Assembly (NCBI GenBank): GCA_002887195.1
Contig: PJAB01001404.1
Location: forward strand, 1-14,730
Origin: Chrysochromulina parva
Taxonomy: Eukaryota; Haptophyta; Prymnesiales; Chrysochromulinaceae
Length of the DNA: 14,730 bases
Reading direction: 5' to 3'
The notes under the pieces were generated by a model, which was not told where the DNA came from, made no database searches, and saw nothing but the letters and a program-made list of their open reading frames with translations. This document shows positions 8,028 through 14,730 of the stretch, one piece after another (positions within the stretch are counted from its first letter, which is position 1; each line of letters starts with the position of its first letter). The translations under genes and the position numbers were made by a program.

Positions 8028-10235
8028 TCAGGGTCCCATCTTGGGGTACCACGGGTTTTTGGTGTCAAAAGTCCGGCCGAAACGGTCTCTGTGCGGTAGC
8101 ACGTCCCACAGGAAGTCGTACCAGATGTGGCCGGCGCCGCGCCCGCCAGGCGGATTGCTGCAGCACCAGAGGCTGGAGTAGCCACGCATCACATTCTCGA
8201 ACGCGTCGACCTTATTCGCGGGCAGCAGCGCGCGGTAGTCGGGTGGGGGGGTACGGAGCCGAAGGACTTTGGCGGAGCCGTGGTCGGCCTTCAGCTGCGC
8301 GACCAGCTGCTGACCCACCTCGCGCGCCACCGCCGCGTCCGAGCCATCGGCGGCGACGCGAGGCACTCCGGCGACGCTCACGTTGCGCTGGCTGCTGAGC
8401 ACGGCGGCGGGCGTGCGCGGGTTACAGAGCATTGAGGACTCACGCAAGACGAGCTCCGGCTTTCCAATGCGCTCGAGGTCGATGACGTGGTCCGCCGGGC
8501 ACTCGAGCAGCGGCAGCCGCGCCGCGGAGCCCGGGATGATGCCCTGGTGCGGCGCCCACCAGCGGTCGAGGCCGCACACGAGCCGAGGCAGGATCAGGAT
8601 GCGCCCGAGCTCCTTGGCGAGTGCAAAGGCGTTACGCATCTGCGTGAGCTGGTGGTGCACAAGCGCAAAGTGCTGCTCGACTGAGCCGCGCAGCTTGAAG
8701 TCCTGCGTACCGTCCGGCCCGACCTTGCCGCCGTTGGGGTAGACCATCTTGTAAGGCAAGTCGGGCTCGTAGACGAGGAACTGACCGGTGTAGTACTCGT
8801 GGTCATCTTCCCACATCATCGACTCGCGCAGCCGGTGCCGCTTGCCTTGCGCACCGCCGTACTGGAAGGTGGTGTGCACCATGTACGGGTGCTCGTGCAT
8901 CAGATGCGCCATGCGCGACACGAAGAATGTGTGGCCGGACGCGAAGAGCGCGACGGGCAGCACGCCCGCCATCACGTGCGTGCCGTCGCTCTTTTTATAC
9001 ATTTTGCGCAGTCGGTTCTTATCGACCGCGTGCTCGCTGTCCATCTGGAGCACCTGCCCGAAGAGCACCTGGTCCCAATCGTTCTTGCGCTTGAAGCACA
9101 TGTCGCGCCACGCCTCGACAAACTCGACCGCGTTCGCCTTGATGTAAATGTAACCGATATTGAAGGCTGAGTAGAAGCCCCCGAGGCCCTCGAGGCCCGT
9201 GTCTTCGTAACCGTTAGTCGCGACAAGGTGGTCCGACGACATGAGCACGTCCGCCGTGGGGCGCGCGCGGATGTACGGGAACGGGTCGCGCAGGATGAAC
9301 GCGTCCGCGTCGACGGTGATGCAGTCGACGCCCGTCTTCGCAAGGTTCAGCACGAGCTGCACCTTATGCAGCCCAAGCTCGCGAAAGGCTTTCGTACCCC
9401 AACCGTAGTCACTGGTGGTGAGCCCGGTGCCATCACTGCCACTCATGATGAACGACGGGATCCCGTTGGTCTGCAGCCCGCGCAGCGCCTTCACGTCCAG
9501 CGCCCCCACAAGGAAGTGTGGGTTGCGGAGAGCGAGCAAGTGCTTGACGAAAGTGTACGCAAAGTCAAGCCGATTGTAGTTGACGTACGTGGCGATGAGC
9601 AAGTTGTCCGACGATGCATGCTTCTTAGCGAGCTCCTTCGTGAGGAATGGCTTCTCGTCGGGCGGCGTCAGCTGCGGCAGCGGCGGCTTGAGCGCCGAAT
9701 ACGGCGCCGGTTTGGGGCACCACTCGCCGTTGGCCATCTTCACCTCTTTATCGGACCACCACGAGCCCATAGGCACGACGCCAGTCGGAACGGGGGGCGC
9801 CTTGCGCTCCGGCAGTGGCGCAGCGATGTGACCCGATACGCCCGGTACGTCCGCGGCCTCGACCGGCACCGGGGCCGCGGCTGCAGCGGCTTCAGCGCGC
9901 TTAGCAGCGTCCTCGGCTTCAGCTGCGATGCGCTCCCCCTTCCTTTTTTCTTTCTTGCGGCGATGAACATCTAGCTCCTCTCCCGACACTGGCGTCGGAG
10001 CAGCGGCATCGTCAGGAGGCGGGAGTGTGAACGCGTCGCCACTCTGCTTTAGGAGCCGCGCGTTCAGCTTACGCTCGAGAGTGGCAACGCGCTCACGAAG
10101 AAGCAGGAGCTCGGCCTGCGCGGCCGGGTCTTCCGAGGCGTGCACGCTCTGGTTCTGGCTGCCCTGCATGTTGAGCACTGCGATGATCAGCACAGTGCCG
10201 CCGAGGGCGCCGATCCAAATGCCGCGACCCGACAT
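8028..10235 (-). CDS. GT77 nucleotide-sugar glycosyltransferase, XEG113/RRA-like, type II membrane protein
   Basis: The ATG at 10235 is used; the same frame only reaches back to a TTG. The 735-residue protein has a single hydrophobic segment (about 6-22), then a short coiled coil (36-62) and a charged Ala/Lys/Glu stem (85-130), the usual layout of a Golgi type II enzyme. The catalytic domain (about 212-455) carries the DxD metal/sugar-nucleotide motif in VDADAF (308-313), followed by LRDPFPY, ADVLMSSDH (328-336), FNIGYIYIKAN (358-368) and WDQVLFGQ (387-394), the pattern of the nucleotide-diphospho-sugar transferase fold in GT77. The extension with ILILPRLVCGLDRWWAPH (546-563) and LLECPADHVIDLE (576-588) recalls plant XEG113, which adds arabinofuranose to hydroxyproline-linked arabinan of extensins. 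Donor and acceptor in this alga are inferred only. Cys-rich LWCCSNPPGG (689-698) lies near the C-terminus. The gene is divergent from RAD51D with a short leader holding upstream start codons. Confidence 0.85.
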   Translation of the reverse strand: MSGRGIWIGALGGTVLIIAVLNMQGSQNQSVHASEDPAAQAELLLLRERVATLERKLNARLLKQSGDAFTLPPPDDAAAPTPVSGEELDVHRRKKEKRKGERIAAEAEDAAKRAEAAAAAAPVPVEAADVPGVSGHIAAPLPERKAPPVPTGVVPMGSWWSDKEVKMANGEWCPKPAPYSALKPPLPQLTPPDEKPFLTKELAKKHASSDNLLIATYVNYNRLDFAYTFVKHLLALRNPHFLVGALDVKALRGLQTNGIPSFIMSGSDGTGLTTSDYGWGTKAFRELGLHKVQLVLNLAKTGVDCITVDADAFILRDPFPYIRARPTADVLMSSDHLVATNGYEDTGLEGLGGFYSAFNIGYIYIKANAVEFVEAWRDMCFKRKNDWDQVLFGQVLQMDSEHAVDKNRLRKMYKKSDGTHVMAGVLPVALFASGHTFFVSRMAHLMHEHPYMVHTTFQYGGAQGKRHRLRESMMWEDDHEYYTGQFLVYEPDLPYKMVYPNGGKVGPDGTQDFKLRGSVEQHFALVHHQLTQMRNAFALAKELGRILILPRLVCGLDRWWAPHQGIIPGSAARLPLLECPADHVIDLERIGKPELVLRESSMLCNPRTPAAVLSSQRNVSVAGVPRVAADGSDAAVAREVGQQLVAQLKADHGSAKVLRLRTPPPDYRALLPANKVDAFENVMRGYSSLWCCSNPPGGRGAGHIWYDFLWDVLPHRDRFGRTFDTKNPWYPKMGP

Positions 10236-10371
10236 AGTTATTCCACTTCGCAAATGTTTCCGTAAACAGAGCCTTCACATGCTCGCATGAACGCCGTCGT
10301 ACTGAGTCGTCCCATTCATGTACTCATCGTGATGCCGTTCTGTACACATCGCGCTCGTATTTTCCGCGCCA
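10236..10371. promoter_or_regulatory. Divergent spacer shared by the GT77 and RAD51D genes
   Basis: Only 136 bases separate the two start codons, so the promoters and leaders must share this spacer. The RAD51D frame has an in-frame TGA at 10330-10332, so its start at 10372 cannot be extended upstream without an intron. TTTCCGCGCC (10361-10370) resembles but does not exactly match the E2F consensus TTTSSCGC, and it abuts CCAATGG, which includes the RAD51D ATG. No TATA box is evident on either side. Confidence 0.55.
10238..10288 (-). other. Upstream ORF (16 codons) ahead of the GT77 start, with an embedded ATG-TGA
   Basis: On the minus strand an ATG at 10288 opens MRACEGSVYGNICEVE and stops with TAA at 10240-10238, two bases before the GT77 ATG at 10235. 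A second upstream ATG at 10280, in another frame, is followed directly by TGA, giving a minimal start-stop element. If the transcript begins upstream of 10288, ribosomes would have to scan past or reinitiate. The transcription start is unknown, so translation is not shown. Confidence 0.45.
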
Positions 10372-11418
10372 ATGGACACGACCGCCCAAGAGAGTCGGCC
10401 GCTCCCCGTGCGGCCCGTGAGCGCCCGCGTGAGAACCCCGTCCGAGGCGCCGCCGCCGATCCGTTCGGCCACGCAGATGCGGCAGGATCAGCTGAGCGCC
10501 CGAGTCAATGGGGACGCGCTGCTTCCGACGGGGCTGCGCGGCGTCGACTGGTTGCTTGGAGGCGGTCTCGCGACGGGCGAGGTGACCGAGATCTTTGGGG
10601 GACCCGGCGTGGGCAAGAGCCAGCTGTGCATGCTGGCCAGCGCCTCACAGGCGCTGTTCACTGGACGCACGGCGCTGTACATTGATACGAGCGGGCAGTT
10701 TTCGGCGCAGCGATTGTTCGCGCTAGCGAATGCCACGGCCACGCGTGAGGGGCTGTCGCGCGACGCGTGCAAGATTCGTCTGAGTCAGCGGCTACGGGTG
10801 CTGACGACGACGACGCTGCCCGACTTGCTCTGCCAGCTCGACGCCCTCGATGAGCTGCTGCGCCGAGGCGCGGCGCCCGCCGCGGTGTGTGGCGGTGCAC
10901 ATACAGCCGGTGCACACATGGCGCCAGTGCACGAACCGGGCTCCATCGAGGCCGAGTGGGCGCGGCACCTGCGGGTCGTGGTCGTCGATTCGGTCTTCAG
11001 TGTTTGCTGTGGCGAGCGGGTCGAGGAGCCGGACACGGTTGCCGGTGCGCAGCTTGCCAGACTGGGAGCGCGCCTCAGAGATCTCGCGGTGCGCCATCGG
11101 CTGGCCGTGCTCGTCACCAACGCCGCCCGCTTCGAATCCACACATATTCGTCACGGCGACGCGCCCCCGACCGATGCCCGCCCGCCACGGCCCGCGCTTG
11201 GCGTTGCCTGGTCCAGCACGGCGCACGCCCGAGTGTTCCTGTACAAGAAGGCCAACGACGATCGGACCGTGGTGAAGCTGCTCCAGCACGGGCTGACCGC
11301 GCGCGCGGTGCCGCAGACAGCAACTCTGTTGGCTTCGGCCTTCGTCCAGTTTGGACCCGACGGCACGGTTACGAGCGAGCGGCGCCTGGCGGCACGGAAT
11401 AGACCTCTTGGCCCTTGA
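10372..11418 (+). CDS. RAD51D: RAD51D-like recombinase paralog
   Basis: This is a 348-residue RecA-fold ATPase of the RAD51 paralog group, which assists RAD51 filament assembly in homologous recombination in the nucleus. LATGEVTEIFGGPGVGKSQLC (66-86) contains the Walker A GPGVGKS (77-83). ALYIDTSGQFSAQRL (101-115) and the Walker B strand VVVVDS (202-207) follow, then LAVLVTN (244-250) and PALGVAWSSTAHARVFL (274-290). The TGEVTEI.GGPG, VVVVDSV and PALG.(S/A)WS patterns fit RAD51D better than RAD51B, RAD51C, XRCC2 or XRCC3. The N-terminus before the core is only about 50 residues and Pro/Arg/Ser-rich, whereas human RAD51D has a folded N-terminal domain placing Walker A near residue 110. A Gly/Ala/His-rich insert (165-195) precedes Walker B. 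The frame closes with TGA at 11416-11418 and is intact. Confidence 0.88.
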   Translation: MDTTAQESRPLPVRPVSARVRTPSEAPPPIRSATQMRQDQLSARVNGDALLPTGLRGVDWLLGGGLATGEVTEIFGGPGVGKSQLCMLASASQALFTGRTALYIDTSGQFSAQRLFALANATATREGLSRDACKIRLSQRLRVLTTTTLPDLLCQLDALDELLRRGAAPAAVCGGAHTAGAHMAPVHEPGSIEAEWARHLRVVVVDSVFSVCCGERVEEPDTVAGAQLARLGARLRDLAVRHRLAVLVTNAARFESTHIRHGDAPPTDARPPRPALGVAWSSTAHARVFLYKKANDDRTVVKLLQHGLTARAVPQTATLLASAFVQFGPDGTVTSERRLAARNRPLGP

Positions 11419-11430
11419 AGTGGAATTTGC

Positions 11431-11690
11431 GACCTCGCCGGCTCCTTTGCGACGCCGGAAGAGGCAGCCTTGCACTACGCGAAACGCTTTGGAGCGGAGC
11501 GGGCGGCGGCAAAGGCGGCCGAGGCGAGGAGCGAGGGTCCACGGCCGCCCTCGGCGGACGAAACCAGGGCTATCCCAACCCCGAAGAGACTCCAAAGGAG
11601 CAATGCAAAGGAGGCTGTCCATACAAGAAGAAGGTACGTGAATAGTAGCAAACGGATGAAGAAAGTGTTGGGGAAACTGCGGCGGCCGAC
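11431..11690 (+). pseudogene. Decayed tandem AP2-like domain fragment
   Basis: In the same frame as RAD51D, just past its stop, codons 11431-11541 read DLAGSFATPEEAALHYAKRF then GAERAAAKAAEARSEGP. G.F.TPEEAA..YA is the last strand and helix of an AP2 DNA-binding domain, and the AERAAA..AEAR.EGP linker is typical of tandem AP2-like proteins in haptophytes and relatives (recalled, not searched). The start of a following domain is scattered over two frames: SNA at 11599 (frame 1), KGGCPYKKK at 11607-11633 (frame 3), then RYVNSSKRMKKVLGK at 11632-11676 (frame 1), where an intact copy would run through in one frame. After 11677 the similarity fades into RRPTRHPA. The first half of the first domain is missing, there is no start codon, and frameshifts are needed, so this is a remnant and not a gene. 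Domain, linker, domain occur in the expected order, which supports the call. Confidence 0.6.
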
Positions 11691-11747
11691 ACGCCATCCC
11701 GCGACACAATCGACACAAATGCCCCCTCTCGTGGAAAGCCTTGTCAA

Positions 11748-11769
11748 AGATAATACGTAGATAATACGA
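11748..11769 (+). repeat. Tandem duplication of an 11-base unit
   Basis: AGATAATACG followed by T (11748-11758) and again AGATAATACG followed by A (11759-11769) are adjacent copies. The stop codon that closes the frame of the AP2 remnant (11758-11760) lies across the junction. It looks like a recent slippage duplication in non-coding DNA. Confidence 0.75.
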
Positions 11770-12368
11770 TCTCAGCAGCACAAATCTAACACAAATCAGC
11801 ACGACGCCCCCGTATTAAGCCCCCGTACAGTCCTACAGAAGGCCCGTCTACGGTAGCGTGATGCCGCAGCACGAATCGAAAAGCGAGCGGCGCGGCGTGT
11901 CGTCGCTGTCGGCTCCGTTCGGTTATTTCGTCCCTCTCGCACTCTCGGAGTCGCCGTCAGGCCTTGTGACCCTGAAGGCTTTTTCGATCGAACTTCGAAG
12001 CCTATAAGGCGTCGAAAGGGGCTGTGGCTGCTCCAGCACCAAACCCTCAACTTCGAGAAGTGGCGTGGGCCTCCAGTGGGAAAGATTTGGTGTTCGCGCC
12101 GTGGCTGTTTAGTTCGGCGTTCACGGTTCGGTTGGGTTGACGCGCCACGCGGATCGCGGTTCGCTGTGCGAACAGCGAAACAGCGAATTGCGGCGTACAT
12201 CCTGATCCTCGGGTCCGACGTTCGCGGACAATGGCGACCGTCTAGATGCTCCTCTGAGCCTCGCAATCTGCTCGGCCGGCTGTTAATCCTGCCTCTGCAT
12301 GGCCTTCTGATCTTCTTGAAAATTTATTGACGTACACCGCAAACTCTCGTCCTTTCGTTTCCCAGGAT
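11770..12368. other. Non-coding gap between RAD51D/AP2 remnant and the unknown minus-strand gene
   Basis: Open frames here are short, start without a good ATG or have no recognisable content. The gap should contain the 3' UTRs of RAD51D and of the convergent minus-strand gene. A TTCGATCGAA palindrome (11983-11992) lies inside an AGGCTT/AAGCCT inverted repeat (11977-12004). A strong hairpin is listed separately. No tRNA or rRNA pattern was found. Confidence 0.55.
12160..12187 (+). repeat. Perfect hairpin with GCGA tetraloop plus an extra copy of its 3' arm
   Basis: TTCGCTGT (12160-12167), GCGA, ACAGCGAA (12172-12179) gives a perfect 8-bp stem closed by a GNRA-type tetraloop when read on the plus strand. 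A second ACAGCGAA follows at once (12180-12187) and could compete for the 5' arm. It could be an RNA-stability or 3'-processing element of a plus-strand transcript. Confidence 0.65.
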
Positions 12369-13052
12369 CTATCGTCTCGAACCCTCCTGTCCAGGAATGA
12401 ACGGGCGCGGCGCGTCTGCGCGCTGGCCAGCTGCTTCAACGTCCGCGAGCACGTCCATTGTAGTGTACACGACGCGCATCGACTGTTTCAGCACTGCCGC
12501 CTGCATGGAGGTGCGTGAGCTTGTACCTGCGAGCTCATCGACTGAAAGCTCTGAGAGCGGCCGACCGGACGCCTTGGCTTCGATGAGCTGTTCGACGAAG
12601 GGGCGGTGCTGTGCATACAGCACGGCCGGCACTAGGCTCTCGACTGTTCCACTGCCGATCCCACGGCTTGACAGCGTCATGTACGCAAGCGCAAGCCAAA
12701 GTGTGCGAAGGTCGTCTTCCTCCGTCGCGAGCGGTCGGCCAGCGCTTTGCACGGGCAATGCGCGCATTCTCTGACCGAGCGCGTCGATCGCGCAGTCACG
12801 CTCTAACCCAGCCTGCGCCGCCGCGATCAGCAGCTTGAGTTCTGTCACGTCGCCTCGGGCAATGCCCATGACTGCAGGCACAAACGCAGCCTCGACAAGC
12901 TGTGCCACCGATTGCTCGTCAAGCACAAAGCCATCCGCATCGGGGCTCGTCACAGTGCAGCGCGCAGCCCGCAACCGCGAAGGGCGTGGGTGAGCTGCGA
13001 AGGCCAGGAGAAGCACGACCGAGTGCACAACGCCTGTGACGACGCCAAGCAT
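12369..13052 (-). CDS. Unknown protein with a signal-peptide-like N-terminus, probably plastid-targeted (227 aa)
   Basis: The gene starts with ATG at 13052 and ends with TAG at 12369. I do not recognise it with confidence. Residues 1-20 (MLGVVTGVVHSVVLLLAFAA) form a hydrophobic signal-peptide-like segment, followed by HPRPSRLRAARC, a basic stretch poor in acidic residues. That is the layout of a bipartite leader for import into a red-derived complex plastid, and AFAAHP resembles the Phe-containing cleavage region known from such leaders. The mature part (about 44-210) is soluble and mainly helical: ELKLLIAAAQ (71-80), RMRALPVQSAGRPLATEEDD (95-114), LRTLWLALAYMTL (115-127), AVLKQSMRVVYTTMDVLADV (186-205). 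The middle faintly recalls cyanobacterial DUF3038 proteins; this is a guess. No catalytic motif is visible. The gene is convergent with RAD51D and divergent from the next gene, 229 bases away. Confidence 0.7.
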   Translation of the reverse strand: MLGVVTGVVHSVVLLLAFAAHPRPSRLRAARCTVTSPDADGFVLDEQSVAQLVEAAFVPAVMGIARGDVTELKLLIAAAQAGLERDCAIDALGQRMRALPVQSAGRPLATEEDDLRTLWLALAYMTLSSRGIGSGTVESLVPAVLYAQHRPFVEQLIEAKASGRPLSELSVDELAGTSSRTSMQAAVLKQSMRVVYTTMDVLADVEAAGQRADAPRPFIPGQEGSRR

Positions 13053-13281
13053 CGCGACCTCCGTTTCCGACGTTTCGTCAAAAGTTTCCGAAAAGTGCGC
13101 GAGCCTCGCATCTTAGATACCGAGCGATGCGGCGCGGCGCGCTTTTGACGACAACACGCGCGGTGGTTTCATCTCGGTCCTCGAACACTTTCGCCATGCG
13201 TGGTGTCCAGTGGTCGGCCGGAAACGCAGACGGCACGGACAGTAAGGACACGGCACCTATCACGTTCGTTCAGTACTACGA
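13053..13281. promoter_or_regulatory. Divergent spacer between the two unknown genes
   Basis: It lies between a minus-strand start at 13052 and a plus-strand start at 13282. CGCGGCGCGGCGCGC-like sequence occurs around 13131, but no TATA, CCAAT or G-box stands out. A promoter role rests only on position. Confidence 0.35.
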
Positions 13282-14121
13282 ATGCTGCTAGTCAGCGGAA
13301 CGAGACCGCTCATGCCAGCTACGGGCGTTCGCATCCCGCAACGAGGGCAGCCGCACAGCCAGTCTAGTTTACGCAACGCGCAGTTACGCGTTGACATTTC
13401 CGGCGCCATCGTGGCTCCCACGGCTGGCAACGATGGAGCAGCGTTAAGATTGGTTACGCGGATGCAGTCGTCACTGCTTTCTGGTACGATCGTGCAGCAT
13501 CACCCTGGCCAGCGGCCGCCGAGTCAGCTACGTCCGCTGCCGAGTACCCTTCTTGGGCGCAAACCCGCAGTTCCGCTGGTGATCGCGCCGTTTTCTGAGG
13601 AACGGCTTCGCGAGCTGATCCCGTCTCCAACGGTCGGCACGGTCGCCGAGCTGGCTCCGATAGCGCACCCTTTGCACTCGTCTTCCTCGGGACCGCTCTT
13701 TCCAGCAGCACACAGGCAACAGCTGAATTCAATGCCGACCCAGCGGCCTAGCCCGGCGGCCGACCATGACCCAGCGGTACGGCGTCTGCACGTCGGCCGA
13801 GGACACAGTGCGGCGGTACGTGCGTCGCGCACACCCGAAGCGCGGCTCGCCGAGATATCGAGCTTGCAGATCAACATGTCGAAGTCTGAGCCACCTGTGA
13901 GGCCGCGTGGTAGCGGCCGGCTTGGCGGCAGGCTCATCCTCCCGCTTAGAGGAAACGACCCGGAGGACATGACAGATGTAAGCGGGCCACCGCGTCGACG
14001 TGTCCGGTCCACAGTGGTGCCGCCTGTAACACCGTCACAGCTATTTCCGCCTGGCCGGCAGCCACCTCCAAAATCGCCTGTAACGAGTAGTAGAAGTCCG
14101 GAGGCGGAGCAGCCGTCCTAA
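13282..14121 (+). CDS. Predicted low-complexity Pro/Ser/Arg-rich protein (279 aa)
   Basis: An ATG-started frame of 279 codons ends with TAA at 14119-14121. It matches no family that I know. It is rich in Pro, Ser, Arg and Gly and probably mostly disordered. The more ordered-looking parts are VPLVIAPFSEERLRELI (98-114) and SGRLGGRLILPLRGNDPEDM (211-230). The basic tail PPRRRVRST (236-244) is followed by a Pro/Ser-rich end. There is no signal peptide or membrane segment. Codon use is less GC3-biased than in the neighbours (several TTA, CTA, GTT and GAT codons), so it could be a young or weakly expressed gene, or a chance frame in GC-rich DNA. The divergent layout with the gene at 12369-13052 mildly favours a real gene. 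Confidence 0.45.
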   Translation: MLLVSGTRPLMPATGVRIPQRGQPHSQSSLRNAQLRVDISGAIVAPTAGNDGAALRLVTRMQSSLLSGTIVQHHPGQRPPSQLRPLPSTLLGRKPAVPLVIAPFSEERLRELIPSPTVGTVAELAPIAHPLHSSSSGPLFPAAHRQQLNSMPTQRPSPAADHDPAVRRLHVGRGHSAAVRASRTPEARLAEISSLQINMSKSEPPVRPRGSGRLGGRLILPLRGNDPEDMTDVSGPPRRRVRSTVVPPVTPSQLFPPGRQPPPKSPVTSSRSPEAEQPS

Positions 14122-14730
14122 CCTCAGTCCTAACCAGTCCGAAGTAATCACAATGACAACCACACAACATCAACGCTTATCAACGCGTCGCAGGAGTAGG
14201 ATGAAACGACAGAGTCGTCAAAACCACTGTCCATGCTACTGTGATCTGTGTTACCCTGTGAACTGTCACCTTGATTACGAGGTTTAAGCCGAACTGTCCT
14301 GGACGCCGCGCGCCGACGACCGCGGCGCGGGCGGCGGCGGGGGCGAGTCGGGCTAACCGCCGCCCGCCACCGGCAGACCGGCACCCGCGCCGCGGCCGCC
14401 GGGCCGCCCCAGGGCGTGGGCGGCGGAATCGCAGATTGGGACGGGACTGCGGACAATTGACTGCGGATCATCATCAAACATCATCGATCCATCTTCCATG
14501 CATCGATCATCGGCCGCGGTCCGCGGTCGGAGTCGCGCCCCGCCGAGCGCCGTGCGCGGACCCTCCCGCGGTGGTGCTCGTGCAAACCCCAAGTGGATAG
14601 TGGTGAGCCCGATGATGAACTTTGTAACTTACCAAGCTACCTACACATTGGCAGGACCCCCTGAATTGCGGTGGGGGAATTTGAAGGGGATGTCGGCGTG
14701 GGAGTAAGGCGGCATGCGGCATGGAACATG
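14122..14730. other. Right-end region without a supported gene
   Basis: Frames on both strands are short, low-complexity and unlike coding sequence of this genome. 14300-14430 is a GC-rich block with a long inverted repeat (listed separately). GACTGCGGA is repeated at 14445-14453 and 14459-14467. ATC/CATC-rich sequence follows, with CATCGATC twice (about 14481-14511). A minus-strand GTAAGT near 14634 looks like a splice donor, so an exon of a gene lying to the right cannot be excluded. Confidence 0.4.
14320..14395. repeat. 12-bp perfect inverted repeat in a GC-rich block
   Basis: CCGCGGCGCGGG (14320-14331) and CCCGCGCCGCGG (14384-14395) are exact reverse complements separated by 52 bases. 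The interior holds a competing pair, GGGCGGCGG (14329-14337) and CCGCCGCCC (14357-14365), so two alternative stems are possible. GC-rich background makes chance pairing more likely than usual. Confidence 0.6.

Noticed and set aside
9228..9974. Plus-strand open frame of 248 codons inside the GT77 gene
   Set aside because: It is antisense to clearly conserved GT77 coding sequence, and its Arg/Val/His-rich composition is that of a shadow frame.
10361..10370. E2F-like site in front of RAD51D
   Set aside because: TTTCCGCGCC has one base too many to match TTTSSCGC and lies directly at the start codon, so I do not call it as a separate site.
11416..11418. TGA of RAD51D as a selenocysteine or readthrough codon joining RAD51D to the AP2 remnant
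   Set aside because: No reason exists for selenocysteine at this position, no readthrough context is visible, and the downstream AP2 sequence is frameshifted, so a fusion product is unlikely.
10792..11802. Minus-strand open frame of 336 codons opposite RAD51D and its 3' flank
   Set aside because: RAD51D on the other strand has all RecA-fold motifs; this frame shows no motif and continues into non-coding DNA.
11796..12266. Minus-strand open frame of 156 codons in the RAD51D downstream gap
   Set aside because: It is Arg/Ser/Thr-rich without domains, without the GC3 bias of real genes here, and it overlaps hairpin and palindrome sequence.
12369..12400. GGTTCGAGAC on the minus strand, like a tRNA T-loop
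   Set aside because: The flanking bases do not form a 5-bp T-stem, there are no anticodon or D arms, and it lies at the end of a coding frame.
14148..14477. Minus-strand open frame of 109 codons near the right end
   Set aside because: Half is Arg/Pro low complexity from the GC block, and the rest has no coding-like codon bias. It could still be a terminal exon, but nothing supports it.

Overview
The window looks like nuclear DNA of a GC-rich unicellular alga. A haptophyte is my best guess, possibly a pavlovophyte; other GC-rich algae remain possible. The signs are long uninterrupted reading frames with strong GC3 bias, no bacterial operon spacing, a TEY-type MAP kinase, a RAD51D paralog, a Golgi GT77 glycosyltransferase, a protein with a plastid-type bipartite N-terminus, and a decayed fragment of the tandem AP2-like repeats common in haptophyte and related algal genomes. 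No taxonomic search was possible, so this is inference.

Layout, left to right. 1-432 (+) is the 3' end of a DNA-3-methyladenine glycosylase I (Tag) gene that starts outside the window. 612-5321 (+) is an intron-free 1569-residue coiled-coil protein of unknown function. 5757-7088 (+) is an ERK-like MAP kinase. 7089-8027 lies between two convergent genes, yet holds a GC-rich palindromic block followed by promoter-like elements. 8028-10235 (-) is a type II membrane glycosyltransferase of the GT77 / XEG113 kind. A 136-base divergent spacer separates it from RAD51D at 10372-11418 (+). Just after the RAD51D stop, about 11431-11690 (+) holds a broken tandem AP2-domain remnant. 11770-12368 is non-coding with a perfect tetraloop hairpin. 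12369-13052 (-) is an unknown, probably plastid-targeted protein. 13282-14121 (+) is a low-complexity predicted protein, and 14122-14730 has no gene I can support.

The genes do not form one pathway: DNA repair (Tag, RAD51D), signalling (MAPK), wall or glycoprotein modification (GT77) and a structural coiled-coil protein sit side by side as in an ordinary compact eukaryotic chromosome. I found no convincing new multi-gene system. The items most worth a second look are the AP2 remnant abutting RAD51D, the promoter-like elements in the convergent gap, the overlapping upstream start codons ahead of the GT77 gene, the apparently shortened RAD51D N-terminus, and the giant coiled-coil protein.
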